A stretch of 64,000 bases of DNA from Saccopteryx bilineata (taxonomy: Eukaryota > Chordata > Mammalia > Chiroptera > Emballonuridae): contig NC_089490.1 of the NCBI RefSeq assembly GCF_036850765.1, positions 240,746,442 to 240,810,441 of the forward strand. Reading direction: 5' to 3'. Each line of letters begins with the position of its first letter. Position 1 is the stretch's first letter. Of the stretch, positions 1 through 11,436 are shown piece by piece. The position numbers and the translations under genes are program-made. The notes beneath the pieces are model-generated. The model saw only the letters and a list, made by a program, of their open reading frames with translations, did not search any database and was not told the origin of the DNA.

Positions 1-304
1 AGAACATCCACAATAGCATTATCCAACTGACAAAATTCCTTAATACCTTGATGTCTAGGCAGGACTTACTTTTCCTAACCCATCCACACCTGGTTTAACT
101 GTTTTAATCCCTGATCCACACCTGGCTTTAATAGTTTGAGTTTCTAATTCATACTTGGGGTTAATAGTTATGCTCCTAGTCATGGGGGATGGGAACTAGC
201 CTGCATTACAGTTACTGCTCCTATGACAGGACGTGAACTTGTAATACCTCTGTGCTGGTCCTGTAGGTGGGTCTTGTGACCCTAATTTAGATGATATATT
301 CAGA

Positions 305-480
305 GCAGGGACCTGGTGTGGCAGAGAGGAAGAGGAACAGACCTCAGCCTGGCAGGCTGTCTACTTGCTGTGTGACCTTGCGGGGGCTGTCCCAACCTCC
401 CTGGGCCTCAATTTCCTGGTTATATAATAGGGATAGACCTGCCTCTTTCCCAAGATCCACAAGGCTGAGATGGAATAAAA
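305..480 (+). repeat. MIR SINE fragment
   Basis: Diverged MIR: the segment holds the core TGCTGTGTGACCTTG, then a CCTGGGCCTCAATTTCCT stretch and a TATAATAGGGATAG stretch, in the order found in MIR elements. No target-site duplication is visible, as expected at this age. Confidence 0.7.
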
Positions 481-824
481 GGTGAGCGGGCTGGATGGAC
501 ATCCAGCAGCTTCTCCCTGAATGCTCCTTGAAGTTGGGTGAGATGTCCTCTCAGTCACAGTTCTGATCCAACTCCAGCTCCTTGCATGGAGCCAGGCACA
601 GTCCATGAGGACTGCTGTCCACTCCTGGCTGGCAGACCACCTTGCTGCTCTGTCTGGGAGGTCCACCACCCCCCCTCCAACTCAGCACCCAGAGTCTGCG
701 GGTTTCTTCCAGCCACTAACTGGAGGGACAGCTTGGCTTGCACAGTCCTGGGGTGTGCTCTGTTTTTCCCTCCCTTCCCCAACTCTGGGTCTCTTGACTT
801 GGATGAATTAGTAGTTTCACGGCT

Positions 825-1010
825 GCATGTGCTGAGTGCTTCACAGCCTTGTCCCTTTTAATTTTCCAACAGCCCTCTGAGACGGGGGCCTTGTAGATGG
901 GGAGACTGAGCTGGGTTAGGTAACTGTGAGCTACTCAGTTATTACCAGACAGCAGTGCTATGCGACAAACCCAAATTCTAGCCATATGCTCACTGCTTTG
1001 CTAATGCTAC
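825..1010 (-). repeat. MIR SINE fragment, antisense
   Basis: It shows the reverse-complement MIR pattern: TGCTGAGTGCTTCACAGCC, then TTCCAACAGCCCTCTGAGA, then AGATGGGGAGACTGAG. It is heavily diverged. Confidence 0.55.
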
Positions 1011-2963
1011 TGAGGAAGCCCCTTGCATGGGTTCACTCCAGCCCACCCTGATTTACAAAGATGACCCTGCCCATGGCCCAGCATGCACCCTGAACCCCGG
1101 CCTGCCATGCTGCCATTGTAGGCCGTTGGACTGGGTGGGGACAGCCCATCTCAACACGGGAGAAGCAGCCCCAGTAGAGTCTTCTCATACTGAGATGCCC
1201 CCTGTGAGCACACATACACTCCTCCCTCTGCGCCCTGACTCAGGCTCCATCTGCAGAAACAAGTGTGGACCTGGCACAGGTGGGGTGAGGGACACAGGCA
1301 GACGGGCAGGAGAGGTTGGCTATGGTTTTAACTGTGGGGAGAAAGGCTTGTGGGAATATAATTTCCGGGAGCACGGGGCCCCTCGCACTCTCGTTTGGGA
1401 TTGAGCGAATTGTGTTTGACTTCAGCCTTGGGAGTATCTCTGTGGGCATCAGACGCCATGGGGCACACAGCAGTCATGGGCACAGAGCCCGAGGATGAAA
1501 GGCAGGGCAGGGTTGGGCTCAGCGTGAGAGCATGGGGTCCTAGTAGGGCGGCTGCTGAGGTGCCAAGGCCTTGGGGGGGCACTTCCTTTCTTTTCCTGCC
1601 CCTGACCAGGCCCCCAAGGACCCCTGCTCCTCTCATTTCCCCACAAACGTCTTAGTTTTGCTCCTGGTTCTAGTGGCACCACCTGGCCCACAGGACAGTG
1701 AATTCTGAGCCTCCTGGTTCCCGTCTCCCGACTTCTTGGCAAAGACTTAAACATGGGTCCCGGTGGTTAAACAGAGACGAAGCCCGTTCCCTCCCTCTCC
1801 CTCCTCCCCTCATCCCCTTACCCCCTGGTCCCCACTCCCCCATCCACACACTCAGGCAGCCAGGGCTGTGGCCACAACATGCTTTGGGACTAGTGTCCAA
1901 CAGTCTTACGCTTAGACAGATGCATCACAGACATTTCACACGGAAACGTGTCCCTCCTCACTTCCTCTGTGAGGACAAACCTTTTTCCTGAAGTCCTCCC
2001 AGGTTCCCACAGGTATAAAACCAAGGGTGAGAACAGCTCCCCAGAATTCACAAGCAATGGACAATGTGTGAGGGAGGGACATGGCCCGCAGGTGCTGAGG
2101 AGGAGGGAGCCAGTGAAGAAACTTGGAACCGGCTTCCCGCTAAACAGCCTCCACCACAGACAGGAGACCCCCACAAAGTCCTTCTCGGCGAAGCTGGTCG
2201 GTTTTGTCCCAGGGAAACTCACAACCAGACTTCGGCAGTGAGAAAAAGAACACCACACCAACCCAGGACCACGGAGAGCAGGTTTTGCTTACACTCTGTG
2301 CTAGATGTGGGCAGATGCTTCCAAAATGGTCACCCTCCCTTCCCCGGAGGTTGGGGGGGGGAGCTGCTGGGAACTGCCTTCCTGGACCAGCTAAGGGGCC
2401 CTGAGGTTGATAACACTCTGACCAGGGAGGAGGACTGCTCCCTCGGGAGGCTCCTCTGGAACGTGCAGCCTCCTTGTCCCTGGGGGGACCAACACCAAAG
2501 CCACACACTTCCTGCCTTACAGACTCGCCAGCTTCTATTGCTCCGAAAGCCCACCTGCCCCCCTTGGACGGGACAGAGGGCTTATAAGTGAGCCGTTCTT
2601 TGCAGGAAAGGCTCAGTTCTCTATCCCGGCTGGCCCGGGACTGTGAGCATCACAGTCCTTCCTCCCCACTCCCAGTAGGATGGGGTGCTGTGAAGGAACC
2701 TAGGGGTGCTGGGGCCGCTGGTTCAAGGACACCTCCAGCTCCTAGTCTGCCCAAAGCCCCCTGACCCTGGGGTGCTGTGTCCCACCCACCTGCACGTCAC
2801 ATTACCACCTCTACCAGACACTGGGGCGAGAGGGTAGCACTGCTAGCTCATGGCGCAGTGCCCTTATGAAACATTAAATCCGGGGCCACTCATCTGGTCA
2901 CGCAGAGGATCCCCTGCCCTCTGCCCGCCCCTCCCTTCCACCCTCCCTCTAGCGCTCACTCAC

Positions 2964-3224
2964 GTCCATGGACAGCTCCCTCTGGATCAGTTTCTTGGTC
3001 TCCTTCTCACAGAAGTTGAGCATGGCTTCTCGGTTGTAGGTGCCCGTGGACGGCTTCTCTGTCTGGTTGCGCTGCCGCAGCCCCACTGGAACACTGCTGT
3101 CGGGGTCCACCACGTCCAGCTCCTTCTCCAGCTCCTCCATCTCCTCGGGGGACAGGGTGGACAGCAGGCTGTCGATGTCGGGGTCCTCACTCACCTGCCG
3201 GCGGTACTTGGCTACCTTGGACAT
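2964..3224 (-). CDS. LMOD1: Leiomodin 1, first coding exon (partial gene)
   Basis: Encodes the N-terminal 87 residues of leiomodin 1, a tropomodulin-family protein that nucleates actin filaments in smooth muscle. The translation starts MSKVAKYRRQVSEDPDIDSL and continues through an acidic helix rich in E and D (EEMEELEKELDVVDPD) to NREAMLNFCEKETKKL. This is the conserved tropomodulin/leiomodin N-terminal tropomyosin- and actin-binding region, and it nearly matches the human protein as I remember it. The exon ends in phase 0 at a consensus donor, GTGAGT read on the minus strand at 2963-2958. The start at 3224 is chosen by homology: the frame stays open upstream, but that extension has no family similarity. 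The remaining exons, including the large second exon, would lie to the left of position 1; I found no trace of them in 1-2963, which agrees with the long first intron of this gene. Confidence 0.95.
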
Positions 3225-3580
3225 CTTGGCAAAGTGGCGGCGGTGGCTCTTGCAGAGGCAGTGGTGGTGGCAGTCCTGGTGGTGACCGTGGAGGGGAAGG
3301 ACAAGCTGATCTGGATGGAGCAAAACCCCTGCTGCCCGAGGACCAAGGACCGTGGCTCCTCTGCCCTGTGCCTCACAGGTGCCGTACTGGTGACTGGGAG
3401 TGGAAGCCTCTCCCGGCTCTGGGTTAGTGGACCTGCCGGGTCTACCCAGCAGCCAATCAGACCCAGCAACCGCCCAGCCCTGAAAGCAGAGGCCAATCCC
3501 CCGGTGGAGGCGGGCCTGCCTCGCTGTCAGGGTGGTTTGAAACTTGAGGACATTCCAGGGAATCTTGGAGCGCTGTGTGA

Positions 3581-3614
3581 CCAAATTTAGTACAGAGCAT
3601 TTAGCCTTTTAAAG
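3581..3614 (-). promoter_or_regulatory. LMOD1: Pair of CArG-like (SRF) elements in the presumed LMOD1 promoter
   Basis: Two ten-base near-CArG boxes lie about 360 and 385 bases upstream of the LMOD1 start codon: CCAAATTTAG at 3581-3590 and CCTTTTAAAG at 3605-3614. Read on the gene strand they are CTAAATTTGG and CTTTTAAAGG, each one base away from CC(A/T)6GG. Their starts are 24 bases apart. LMOD1 is known as an SRF/myocardin target in smooth muscle, so paired CArG-like boxes in the proximal promoter are expected. That they are the functional sites is inference. Confidence 0.5.
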
Positions 3615-3985
3615 ACAAGGGGGCCACACGATAAGAAAAAGAGACAAAAACGCAGAGGCTGGCACAAGCCAGGGAGAGCCAGGAGAGCAGGAAGGACCAT
3701 GCAGTTTCTGCCTGGTTTAAGTGCAGGTTTTACCCACCCTTTAACCCCCATCTGTGGCTGTCTAAATGTCCTGTGGTCCACTGACACAATTCTCCTGTAT
3801 TTGGTCCCAAGTGCATGTGTGTGTGTGTGTGTGAGTGGGTGGGTGTTCCCAGATGTTTACAGCCCTTAGAAGCACATTCCCTTCAGGACCCTGTGGCTCT
3901 CCTCCACCCCGGTTCAGCCATTCTGTTGTGCCAGTGATAACTGGGTGCTGAGCATCATGGTCTCTGCCAACTGTGGCCACTTCTT

Positions 3986-4037
<52 letters not shown>

Positions 4038-6248
4038 AAGTCCTCGCTGTGTACCAAACTGGAAAATGGCTGGCTTTGGGGAAGAAAGTGGGGTGTGCAG
4101 TCAGGAAAGTCCCATGGACCATCAGTTCCCATGAGGCACCCAGGCTCTTGGGGAAGAAGGTTTGAGCCTCCCTCCCCTCCCCTCTACTTCTTCCTGTGCC
4201 AGGCATACATCCATCAGAAGAGGACCTAGTTTGGGAGCACCGAGGGGGAGCCGGCAGGTGTCCACCCACATCCACGTCCAGAGCACGATTGCCCGATTCC
4301 CTGCGCCTTCAGGGAAACATAATTCTGGGTTGCCAGGAGGATACTGTTGCAGCGGGCCTGGCGTGTTTCATACGAGGGCTTTCCACAGCTTATCCATCAC
4401 GCTGCCTCGCACAGACACAGAGACATTCGATCTCTTGCCCCCCTCCCTGCGGCCACAAAATCGCTCTGAGACGCCCTGGTGTAACCCATCGGGGTAGATG
4501 CTTCGATCTTTCCTGGCGTCTTTCCATCCTAAGCCAGAGGTGCAGTCACTTGATCAGCCCTTGCCGGAGTCCAGGAACCGTCCGGGACATAACCTGGCCC
4601 TGAGCCTCCTGCCCGCAGTCCAGCTTCAGCATGAGGCTGAGGAGGGGCTGGTGGGACAGCAGCATGGAGGAGGTGAGGCAGATGGACCCGAGAGGAAGTG
4701 TGGGAGGAGAGTTCCAAGCGTCTTGGGGTCACAGGAAGCGTGTTCTATAAGTCCATCAGTGTCAGTTACCACGTGTGTCAGGCTCTGTTCTGGGAGCAAA
4801 GGTTGTACCAAACACAGAAAATCAGTGTGGCCCGGTCTTGGTGCTTCCATTCTAACCGGAGACAGTGAGTCAACTGGTAACTTCAAACACCTCACTAAAA
4901 ATTAAACATCTTCATGAGGCCATGCTGGGACTACAGGGGAGGCCGCCGGGCAGGATGGGTCTTCAAGACTCTCAGGGAGAGTCGCTCTCAGGGAGCCCTG
5001 GGGCTCCATGGAATCTAAAACCCAACCAACCAACGTAGACACTACAGAGGACAGACAGGTGGTTGTGGGGGGGAGGGTGAAGTGGGGGATATGGACCATT
5101 GTTGGGTAATGGTTCACCACTGATGCTGAGCACCGCCGTGTAGCGTTGACAAAGGTCCAATCACAACGTCTTACATCTTCTGTGCAGATCTCACCACAAG
5201 AACAAACAAAAGCGTGGGCTGTCCAGGCCAACAAACCCGGGCTGGATCCTCACTGTGCTGCCTCCTGGTCATGTGACTCTGGGCCACCCCGTCTTCTTTG
5301 AGACTCAGCAGCACCGTCTAAGTATGAACGGCAGGTATGCTGACCTGTACGATTGTTGTGCACGTGAAATTGAGATGCACACTCACAAAGACCACTCAGT
5401 TGTTTCCCTTGATGGAGGTCAGCACTCAGCAACTGTTCACAGTCATTCTCAGTGTCTCCGTTGACTCTTGTCCTGGCTCCTCTCCTCCCGGTCCCACCTG
5501 CTCTCTCATCTTTTCCCTCCTGCCCTTTGGCAGTGGCCACCTCAATGCACATGCATATGCTACCTTCATCCCCACCTGGCTTTCACACCTTCCCTTGTTC
5601 ATGCAGCACTGGTTCAGACACTGCTGTGGGGATACAGTACCTTGCCAGGCACTGTAAGGAGAGAGATACAGAAATAACCGCAATGTCGTTATCATCTTGT
5701 AAATGTATACCCTAAGGGGGTAAGAAGTCATTATAGTACAAGTCTGAAGAAAGCAGGGGTAGAAGCAATTGGTAGCGCCCAACGGAAGATCCGTGGGTTT
5801 TGTAGGGAGCTGGCCTGCTGTGGGTTCAGATAACCCTGGTGGAGAGTGCCCCTGCACTATGCACTCTAGTTCCCACCCTCCTCAGTGAGGTCTCTGGCTC
5901 ACACCACCCTGAGGAGCTTTCTAAAAGATGCATGGTCTTCAGGATCCTGGACTCTGGAGCCAACTCTGCCAACCTCTGATCCCATCAGCTGAGAGCGGCT
6001 CTCTTTCCCCACCACCATCTGGTTTCCCTTATCATCTCTGCGTGAGGGACACAATCAGAAAATAACTCCCTGGCTCCCAGACTGAAAGGGCAGGACTTGG
6101 AGCCTCTCATCCAAGTGTGTCTGCACAGAACCCCTCCTAGCTTCTCTGTTTCAGGCCCCACAATCCCAAACAGCGGGCCCTTTGGATCCGACCCAGTCTA
6201 AAGCCTTTTGTTCCAGTGAGCCCCAGGACTCCCATGACAGCTCACAGA
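3615..6248. other. LMOD1-TIMM17A intergenic sequence, no gene recognised
   Basis: Apart from a short GT tract near 3817-3832 and the GA microsatellite, this stretch shows only faint, unclassifiable old-repeat texture, for example a MIR-like piece near 5220-5290. No splice-flanked conserved coding block was found. Confidence 0.5.
3985..4032. repeat. GA microsatellite
   Basis: A nearly pure (GA)n tract of about 48 bases. It creates an artificial Arg-Glu or Ser-Leu open frame in translation. Confidence 0.95.
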
Positions 6249-6261
6249 CTCAAAGTCTTTC

Positions 6262-6629
6262 TTTTTATTTTTTATTTTTATTTTATTTTTTACAGAGACA
6301 GAGAGAGTCAGAAAGATGGATAGACAAGGACAGACACAGGGACAGACAGACAGGAACAGAAAGAGATGAGAAGCATCAATCATTAGTTTTTCGTTGCACG
6401 TTGCAATACCTTAATTGTTCATTGATTGCTTTTTCATACGTGCCTTGACCGCGGGTCTTCAGCAGACCGAGCAACCCCTTGCTTGAGCCAGCGACCTTGG
6501 GCTCAAGCTGGTGAGCTTTTTGCTTAAACCAGATGAGCCCTTGCTTAAGCTGGCGACCTTGGGGTCTCGAACCTGGGTCTTCCGCATCCCAGTCTGACGC
6601 TCTATCCACTGCGCCACCGCCCGGTCAGG
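6262..6629 (-). mobile_element. Type C tRNA-derived SINE
   Basis: Full-length antisense copy. It has a T-rich left end (the A tail in reverse), then a CAGACAGACAGGAACAG block and the tRNA-like head GCGCCACCGCCCGGTCAGG at the right. It is flanked by a perfect 13-base target-site duplication CTCAAAGTCTTTC at 6249-6261 and 6630-6642. Confidence 0.93.
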
Positions 6630-6659
6630 CTCAAAGTCTTTCAACTAAAGGCATCAGAG

Positions 6660-7255
6660 AGACAATGGAGGAGTCAGGAGCCCAGAGCCCAGGAGTATAG
6701 CATTCCGCAGCAATGTAAGGCCAGTAGCCACGGCCACCATCACAGCCACCTGGCTCATGCAGGTTGATTCGGATAGTCGGTAATGAAACAACAGAGCCAA
6801 GAACTGGTGGGCCATTACCTTTAATTCTAGCTTGCACTAAGGTAGGCAAGTAAAAACACACACTGGGCTTTAAAACCCACTCATTCAGTGCTCACAAAGC
6901 TACTGACTTATCCAAGTTTCCTAGAATCAAAGGTTTCTAGCTCACCAGACTTATGCACCTCTGTTCCCCATCTCCTTCTCTCTGCACAAACTCTACACAA
7001 ACTGGCTTCTCCTTTAGCACTCCACCATCTTGGCTGCTTCTCCTGGCTTCCTCCACATGGCCTCTCTCTGCTCTCCTCTCTGCTCTCTCCTCTAATGCTA
7101 ATCTCAGGAACCAAGAGAGAGCAAGCTCCGGGTCTGCCCCACTTTATAGTGTAGAAACCAAAACCTTTAATCCAATATACAAATAGGGAAGTCTCTGATA
7201 CAGAGTCACTTATCTGAGGCATGATGGGATCCCTCATGAGAGTGCACCACCCTAC
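6660..7255. repeat. Unclassified repeat-like block (possibly LTR-derived), with a possible continuation at 7801-7920
   Basis: The block between SINEs has the base composition and texture of a dispersed repeat: long C/T-rich runs and a TATAAAGATC motif near 7839 after the SINE interruptions. I could not find a reliable TG...CA end pair or a target-site duplication, so the class is uncertain. Confidence 0.3.
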
Positions 7256-7270
7256 ATCAAAAAGGGTGAG

Positions 7271-7607
7271 AGTCTGACCAGGTGGTGGCGCAGTGGATAG
7301 AGCGTCGGACTGGGATGCGGAAGGACCCAGGTTCGAGACCCCGAGGTCACCAGCTTGAGTGTGGGCTCATCTGGCTTGAGCAAAGAGCTCACCAGCTTAG
7401 ACCCAAGGTCGCTGGCTCCAGCAGGGGGTTACTCGGTCTGCTGAAGGCCCACGGTCAGAACAACTAAGAAGTCGCAACGCGCAACGAGAAACTGATGATT
7501 GATGCTTCTCATCTCTCTCCGTTCCTGTCTGTCTGTCCCTGTCTATCTCTGCCTCTGTAAAAAAAAAAAAAAAAAAAAAAAAGAAGGAGGATGTTTAAAA
7601 AAAAAAA
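7271..7607 (+). mobile_element. Type C tRNA-derived SINE
   Basis: Sense copy. The head is GACCAGGTGGTGGCGCAGTG with a B box GGTTCGAGACC, the body ends in CTGTCTGTCTGTCCCTGTC, and a long A tail follows. AAAAAGGGTGAG-like sequence on both sides is a probable target-site duplication. Confidence 0.9.
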
Positions 7608-7625
7608 AAAAGGGGGTGAGAAAGG

Positions 7626-7800
7626 CCTGACCTGTGGTGGCGCGGTTGGATAAAGCGTCAACCTGGAACACTGAGGTCACTGGTTCGAAACCTTGGGCTT
7701 GCTTGGTCAAGGCACATATGGGAGTTGATGTTTCCTGCTCCTCCCCCTTCTCTCTCTCTCTCCCCCCCCCCCTCTAAAAATCAATAAATTAAAAAAAAAA
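7626..7800 (+). mobile_element. Type B tRNA-derived SINE
   Basis: The head is CCTGACCTGTGGTGGCGCGG with B box GGTTCGAAACC, then GGCACATATGGGAGTTGATG, a C/T-rich run and an A tail. It is flanked by GGTGAGAAAGGC (7614-7625) and GGTGGGAAAGGC (7801-7812). Confidence 0.9.
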
Positions 7801-8199
7801 GGTGGGAAAGGCTTAGTCTTAAAACTAAGCCTTAGGCTATAAAGATCATGCCTGCTTACAGCCTGTCCCTCCACATCCAGTACAAACTATAAGCGAGCAA
7901 GCATATATCATATTTAAAAACTTATTTGACCAACATCCTGCAATGAAGAACAGAAGTCATCCAAGCCCAGACCTTGGGGGTCAGGGAATGCTAACATGGC
8001 TTGTTCCTTACAGGGAAACAAGTGCTGTTGTGCTAGAGGGTTGGGTAGACAAAGGGAGGGAAGAGACCCCATGCTCCAACTGGGACACACGGCATGTCTG
8101 GGGGATGGGAACCATAACCCTTGAAAGAACTGCTTGGAGTGGTTATCAGTTGGGCTGAATGACCCCAGGAAAGTCACATTTTCAGGAATATAGGGTGGC

Positions 8200-8460
8200 A
8201 GTATAGGGTAGCTGATAAGGCCAATGGCTCTGGAGTCAAATGACAGGGACTCAAATCTGAGGTGTGTGACCTTGAGCATCTTATCAAGCCTCTCTGAGCC
8301 TCAGGAAATGGAGAGTGAGGATATTACTGAGTGCCTACCTAGAGAAAGAAGTACCACTGCTCAGGGGTGTGGAGTCATTGAATATGCGAAATGGGATAAC
8401 ACATGCTAAGTGTGTAACATAGCGCCGGGCACATTGTGAGCTCTGGGTAGATAATCACAC
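8200..8460 (+). repeat. MIR SINE
   Basis: It reads through most of the MIR consensus in order: GGCTCTGGAGTCAAATGACA, GTGTGACCTTGAGCATCTTA, CCTCTCTGAGCCTCAG, GAGTGCCTACCT and GCCGGGCACATTGTGAGC. Confidence 0.8.
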
Positions 8461-8526
8461 TTGCTCCCTCCTTTAGAACAAGTGAGGCTGAAAGTTTCTC
8501 TGGATAAAGCCGCTGGCCTGCCAGCA

Positions 8527-8612
8527 TTTTTTTTTTAATTCAATGTATTTATTTTCTTATTCCTCTATTTAATTTTTTAAAATTCATTTTAGAAAAGAGA
8601 GAGAACGGGAGG

Positions 8613-8646
<34 letters not shown>

Positions 8647-8772
8647 GAGAAGGAGGGCGGAGCAGGAAGCATCAACTCCCATATGTGCCTTGAACAGACA
8701 GGCCCAGAGTTGCGAACTGGCGACCTCAGCATTTCCAGGTCAACACTATCCACTGCACCACCACAAGTCAGG
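8527..8772 (-). mobile_element. Type B tRNA-derived SINE
   Basis: Antisense copy with a T-rich tail, a GAGAGAGA run, AGCATCAACTCCCATATGTG and the head ACCACAAGTCAGG. A short GCCTGCCAG/GGCTGCCAG duplication flanks it. Confidence 0.85.
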
Positions 8773-9029
8773 CTGCCAGTCCTTCTTGATAAGCAGAAAG
8801 GGGCAGAGGGCTCTGAGATGGGGCAAGGGCCAGATAATCGACTTCCTTAAAGGCGGGCAAGAGGAGGGAAGAGGGCAGAAGAGAGGACAGAATGCCTCCC
8901 CACTCTATCCAGGCCTAAGCCCCTGCCAGCAAACAGCCCTGGCCACAGACTGGAGCCCCAGACCCTAGAGCAGCCTATGGGATGAGCCTTACTTGTCCAT
9001 GACAATTGGGGTTTTCCGTGAGTGGACCA

Positions 9030-9053
9030 CGGGGGGGGGGGGGGGGGGGGGGG
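9030..9053. repeat. Homopolymer G tract
   Basis: A run of about 20 or more G. The exact length is unreliable in any assembly. It creates a poly-Gly open frame that is not a gene. Confidence 0.9.
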
Positions 9054-9505
9054 AGGGACAGACTTGCAGTCACAGTAATGGCCTGTGACTTCCTGGGGGT
9101 GGAGCTTTCTGGGTCCCCAGAACCTCTAGGTCCATGGAGCTCAAACTGCAGAGGTCCAGGAACCTCCAGAGTAGAAGAACCAGGCCAGGAGGGATGGGTT
9201 CTGAAATGCCATTGCCCCGTCCTTGGAGTGTGTGGTGGGTCAGGGTGGAATGAGGGATTCCTGTCCTCTTGGCCACTTACAATTGATTTTCTAGCACATT
9301 CCTAAGACAACATTGATGGGGATGCTGGTGGAGGAGACGACTTGTGTGTTAAACCGAAGCCTTCAGCCACGGTATCACACATCTCCTCTCCCCTGTGTCT
9401 TTCTTACAATATCCCTGTTCTCTCGCTCCTTCACTGTAGGAATATGGTGTAGTATACACATCACACATGTCAATGTAGGAAACATCCAGACCTGTAGAGA
9501 ATTTT

Positions 9506-9898
9506 TTTTTTCTTTTTTCTTTTTCTGAAGCTGGAAACGGGGAGAGACAGTCAGACAGACTCCCGCATGCGCCCGACTGGGATCCACCCGGCACGCCCAC
9601 CAGGGGCGACGCTCTGCCCACCAGGGGGCGATGCTCTGCCCCTCTGGGGCGTCGCTCTGCCGCAACCAGAGCCACTCTAGCCCCTGGGGCAGAGGCCAAG
9701 GAGCCATCCCCAGCGCCCGGGCCATCTTTGCTCCAATGGAGCCCTGGCTGCGGGAGGGGAAGAGAGAGACAGAGAGGAAGGAGGGGGTGGGGGTGGAGAA
9801 GCAAATGGGCGCTTCTCCTATGTGCCCTGGCCGGGAATAGAACCCAGGTCCCCCGCATGCCAGGCCGACGCTCCACCACTGAGCCAACCGGCCAGGGC
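9506..9898 (-). mobile_element. Type A tRNA-derived SINE
   Basis: Full-length antisense copy ending GAGCCAACCGGCCAGGGC, with a 20-base target-site duplication beginning CCAGACCTGTAGAGAATTTT at 9486-9505 and 9899-9918. It carries the CTCF-like core CCACCAGGGGGCGA at 9618-9631. Confidence 0.95.
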
Positions 9899-10289
9899 CC
9901 AGACCTGTAGAGAATTTTTATGAGTTTATTTGAGCCAAACTGACCACAATTGCACAATGGCCAGGAAGCAAAATCCTAAGGGATTGCGAAAATGCTCCGG
10001 AAACTGGTGGTTTCACCATGTATTTTATACATCAGAATCCAAGGGGAAGGTATAAGGGGGTGACAGGAAATCCATCAGTGATAGATTAGGGAGGTGGGAG
10101 AAAGCAAAGTGGGCAAATCTCTGGGATTGGGTAAAAAGTCAAAGGAATAGACACATACACAGGCAGATAGGATAGTTAATGGTTAACAATGAACATGCTA
10201 ATAACAATGAGGGGATTTGGGTACCTGCTCTGGTAGGGCAGGAAAAGATGACCTTTACATTGCAAAGGCCGGTTAGCAGATACTTTCTT

Positions 10290-11064
10290 TTTTCTTTTTT
10301 TTTTTTAAATTATTTATTTATTTATTCATTTTAGAGAGGAGAGAGAATGGGGGGGGGGGGGCAGGAAGCATCAACTCCCATATGTGCCCTGACCAGGCAA
10401 GTGCAGGGTTTCAAACCAGCGACCTCAGGACGTCCCAGGTCGACACTTTTTTTTTTTTTTTTTTTTTTCATTTTTTCATTTTTCTGAAGCTGGAAACGGG
10501 GAGAGACAGTCAGACAGACTCCCGCATGCGCCCGACCGGGATCCACCCGGCACGCCCACCAGGGGCGACGCTCTGCCCACCAGGGGGCGATGCTCTGCCC
10601 ATCCTGGGCGTCGCCATATTGCGACCAGAGCCACTCTAGTGCCTGAGGCAGAGGCCACAGAGCCATCCCCAGCGCCCGGGCCATCTCTGCTCCAATGGAG
10701 CCTTGGCTGCGGGAGGGGAAGAGAGAGACAGAGAGGAAAGCGCGGCGGAGGGGTGGAGAAGCAAATGGGCGCTTCTCCTGTGTGCCCTGGCCGGGAATTG
10801 AACCCGGGTCCTCCGCACGCTAGGCCGACGCTCTACCGCTGAGCCAACCGGCCAGGGCTAGAGAGGAGACAGAGAGGGACAGAGAGAGACAGAGAGAGAG
10901 GAGAGAGGAGCTGGAAGCATCAACTCCCATATGTGCCTTGACTAGGCAAGCCCAGGGTTTCGAACCAGCGACCTCAGCATTTCCAGGTCGATGCTTTATC
11001 CACTGCGCTACCACAGGTCAGGCCAGGTCGACACTTTATCCACTGCGCCACCACAGGTCAGGCT
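10290..11064 (-). mobile_element. Nested SINEs: type B containing a type B that contains a type A
   Basis: The outer type B (antisense) is bounded by CAGATACTTTCTT at 10277-10289 and 11065-11077. It is split by an insertion flanked by CCAGGTCGACACTTT at 10435-10449 and 11023-11037. The insert is a second type B whose tail region was itself replaced by a type A copy ending GGCCAGGGC at 10858. The order of events, oldest to youngest, is outer B, inner B, A. The A copy carries CCACCAGGGGGCGA at 10577-10590. Confidence 0.9.
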
Positions 11065-11120
11065 CAGATACTTTCTTGTAGATGCAAAAAACAACAGGCT
11101 TGATTAAGGTGAGCTTGAAT

Positions 11121-11436
11121 TTTTTTTTATGTGACAGAGACAGAGAGACAGAGAAAGGGATAGATAGGGACAGACAAGAAGGGAGAGAGATGGAGAAGCA
11201 TCAATTCTTTGTTGCAGCACCTTAGTTGTTCATTGATTGCTTTCTCATATGTGCCTTAACTGGAGGGCTACAGCAGACGGAGTGACCCCTTGCTCAAGCC
11301 AGCGACCTTGGGCTCAAGCTTGTGAGCCTTGCTCAAACCCAATGAGCCCGCGCTCAAGCTGGCAACCTCAGAGTCTCGAACCTGGGTCCTCCACATGCAA
11401 GTCCTACGCTCTGTCCACTGCACAATCGCCTGGTCA
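11121..11436 (-). mobile_element. Type C tRNA-derived SINE
   Basis: Antisense copy with a T-rich left end and the head CAATCGCCTGGTCAGG. It is flanked by the imperfect duplication GGTGAGCTTGAAT / GGTGAGCATGGAT. Confidence 0.9.

Larger units (their letters stand above)
1..2963 (-). other. LMOD1: LMOD1 intron 1 (partial)
   Basis: Non-coding sequence downstream of LMOD1 exon 1 on the minus strand. Two old MIR-like fragments can be seen, at about 305-480 and 825-1010. I recognise nothing else. Predicted open frames here are short and overlap on both strands without family similarity. Confidence 0.7.

Noticed and set aside
1..2963. LMOD1 exon 2
   Set aside because: Searched for the charged repeat region and the WH2 and proline-rich parts of leiomodin on the minus strand and found none.
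2949..3584. 211-residue minus-strand frame extending LMOD1 upstream
   Set aside because: The extra N-terminal 120 residues lack similarity to leiomodins; the frame is simply open across the 5' region.
3985..4032. CRISPR-like or functional tandem repeat
   Set aside because: It is a plain GA microsatellite in a mammalian genome. No CRISPR array exists in the window.
9349..9957. 202-residue open frame on the minus strand, and many similar 60-170-residue frames over SINEs
   Set aside because: They are translations of type A SINEs, as the same peptide phrases recur at every copy. They have no gene structure.
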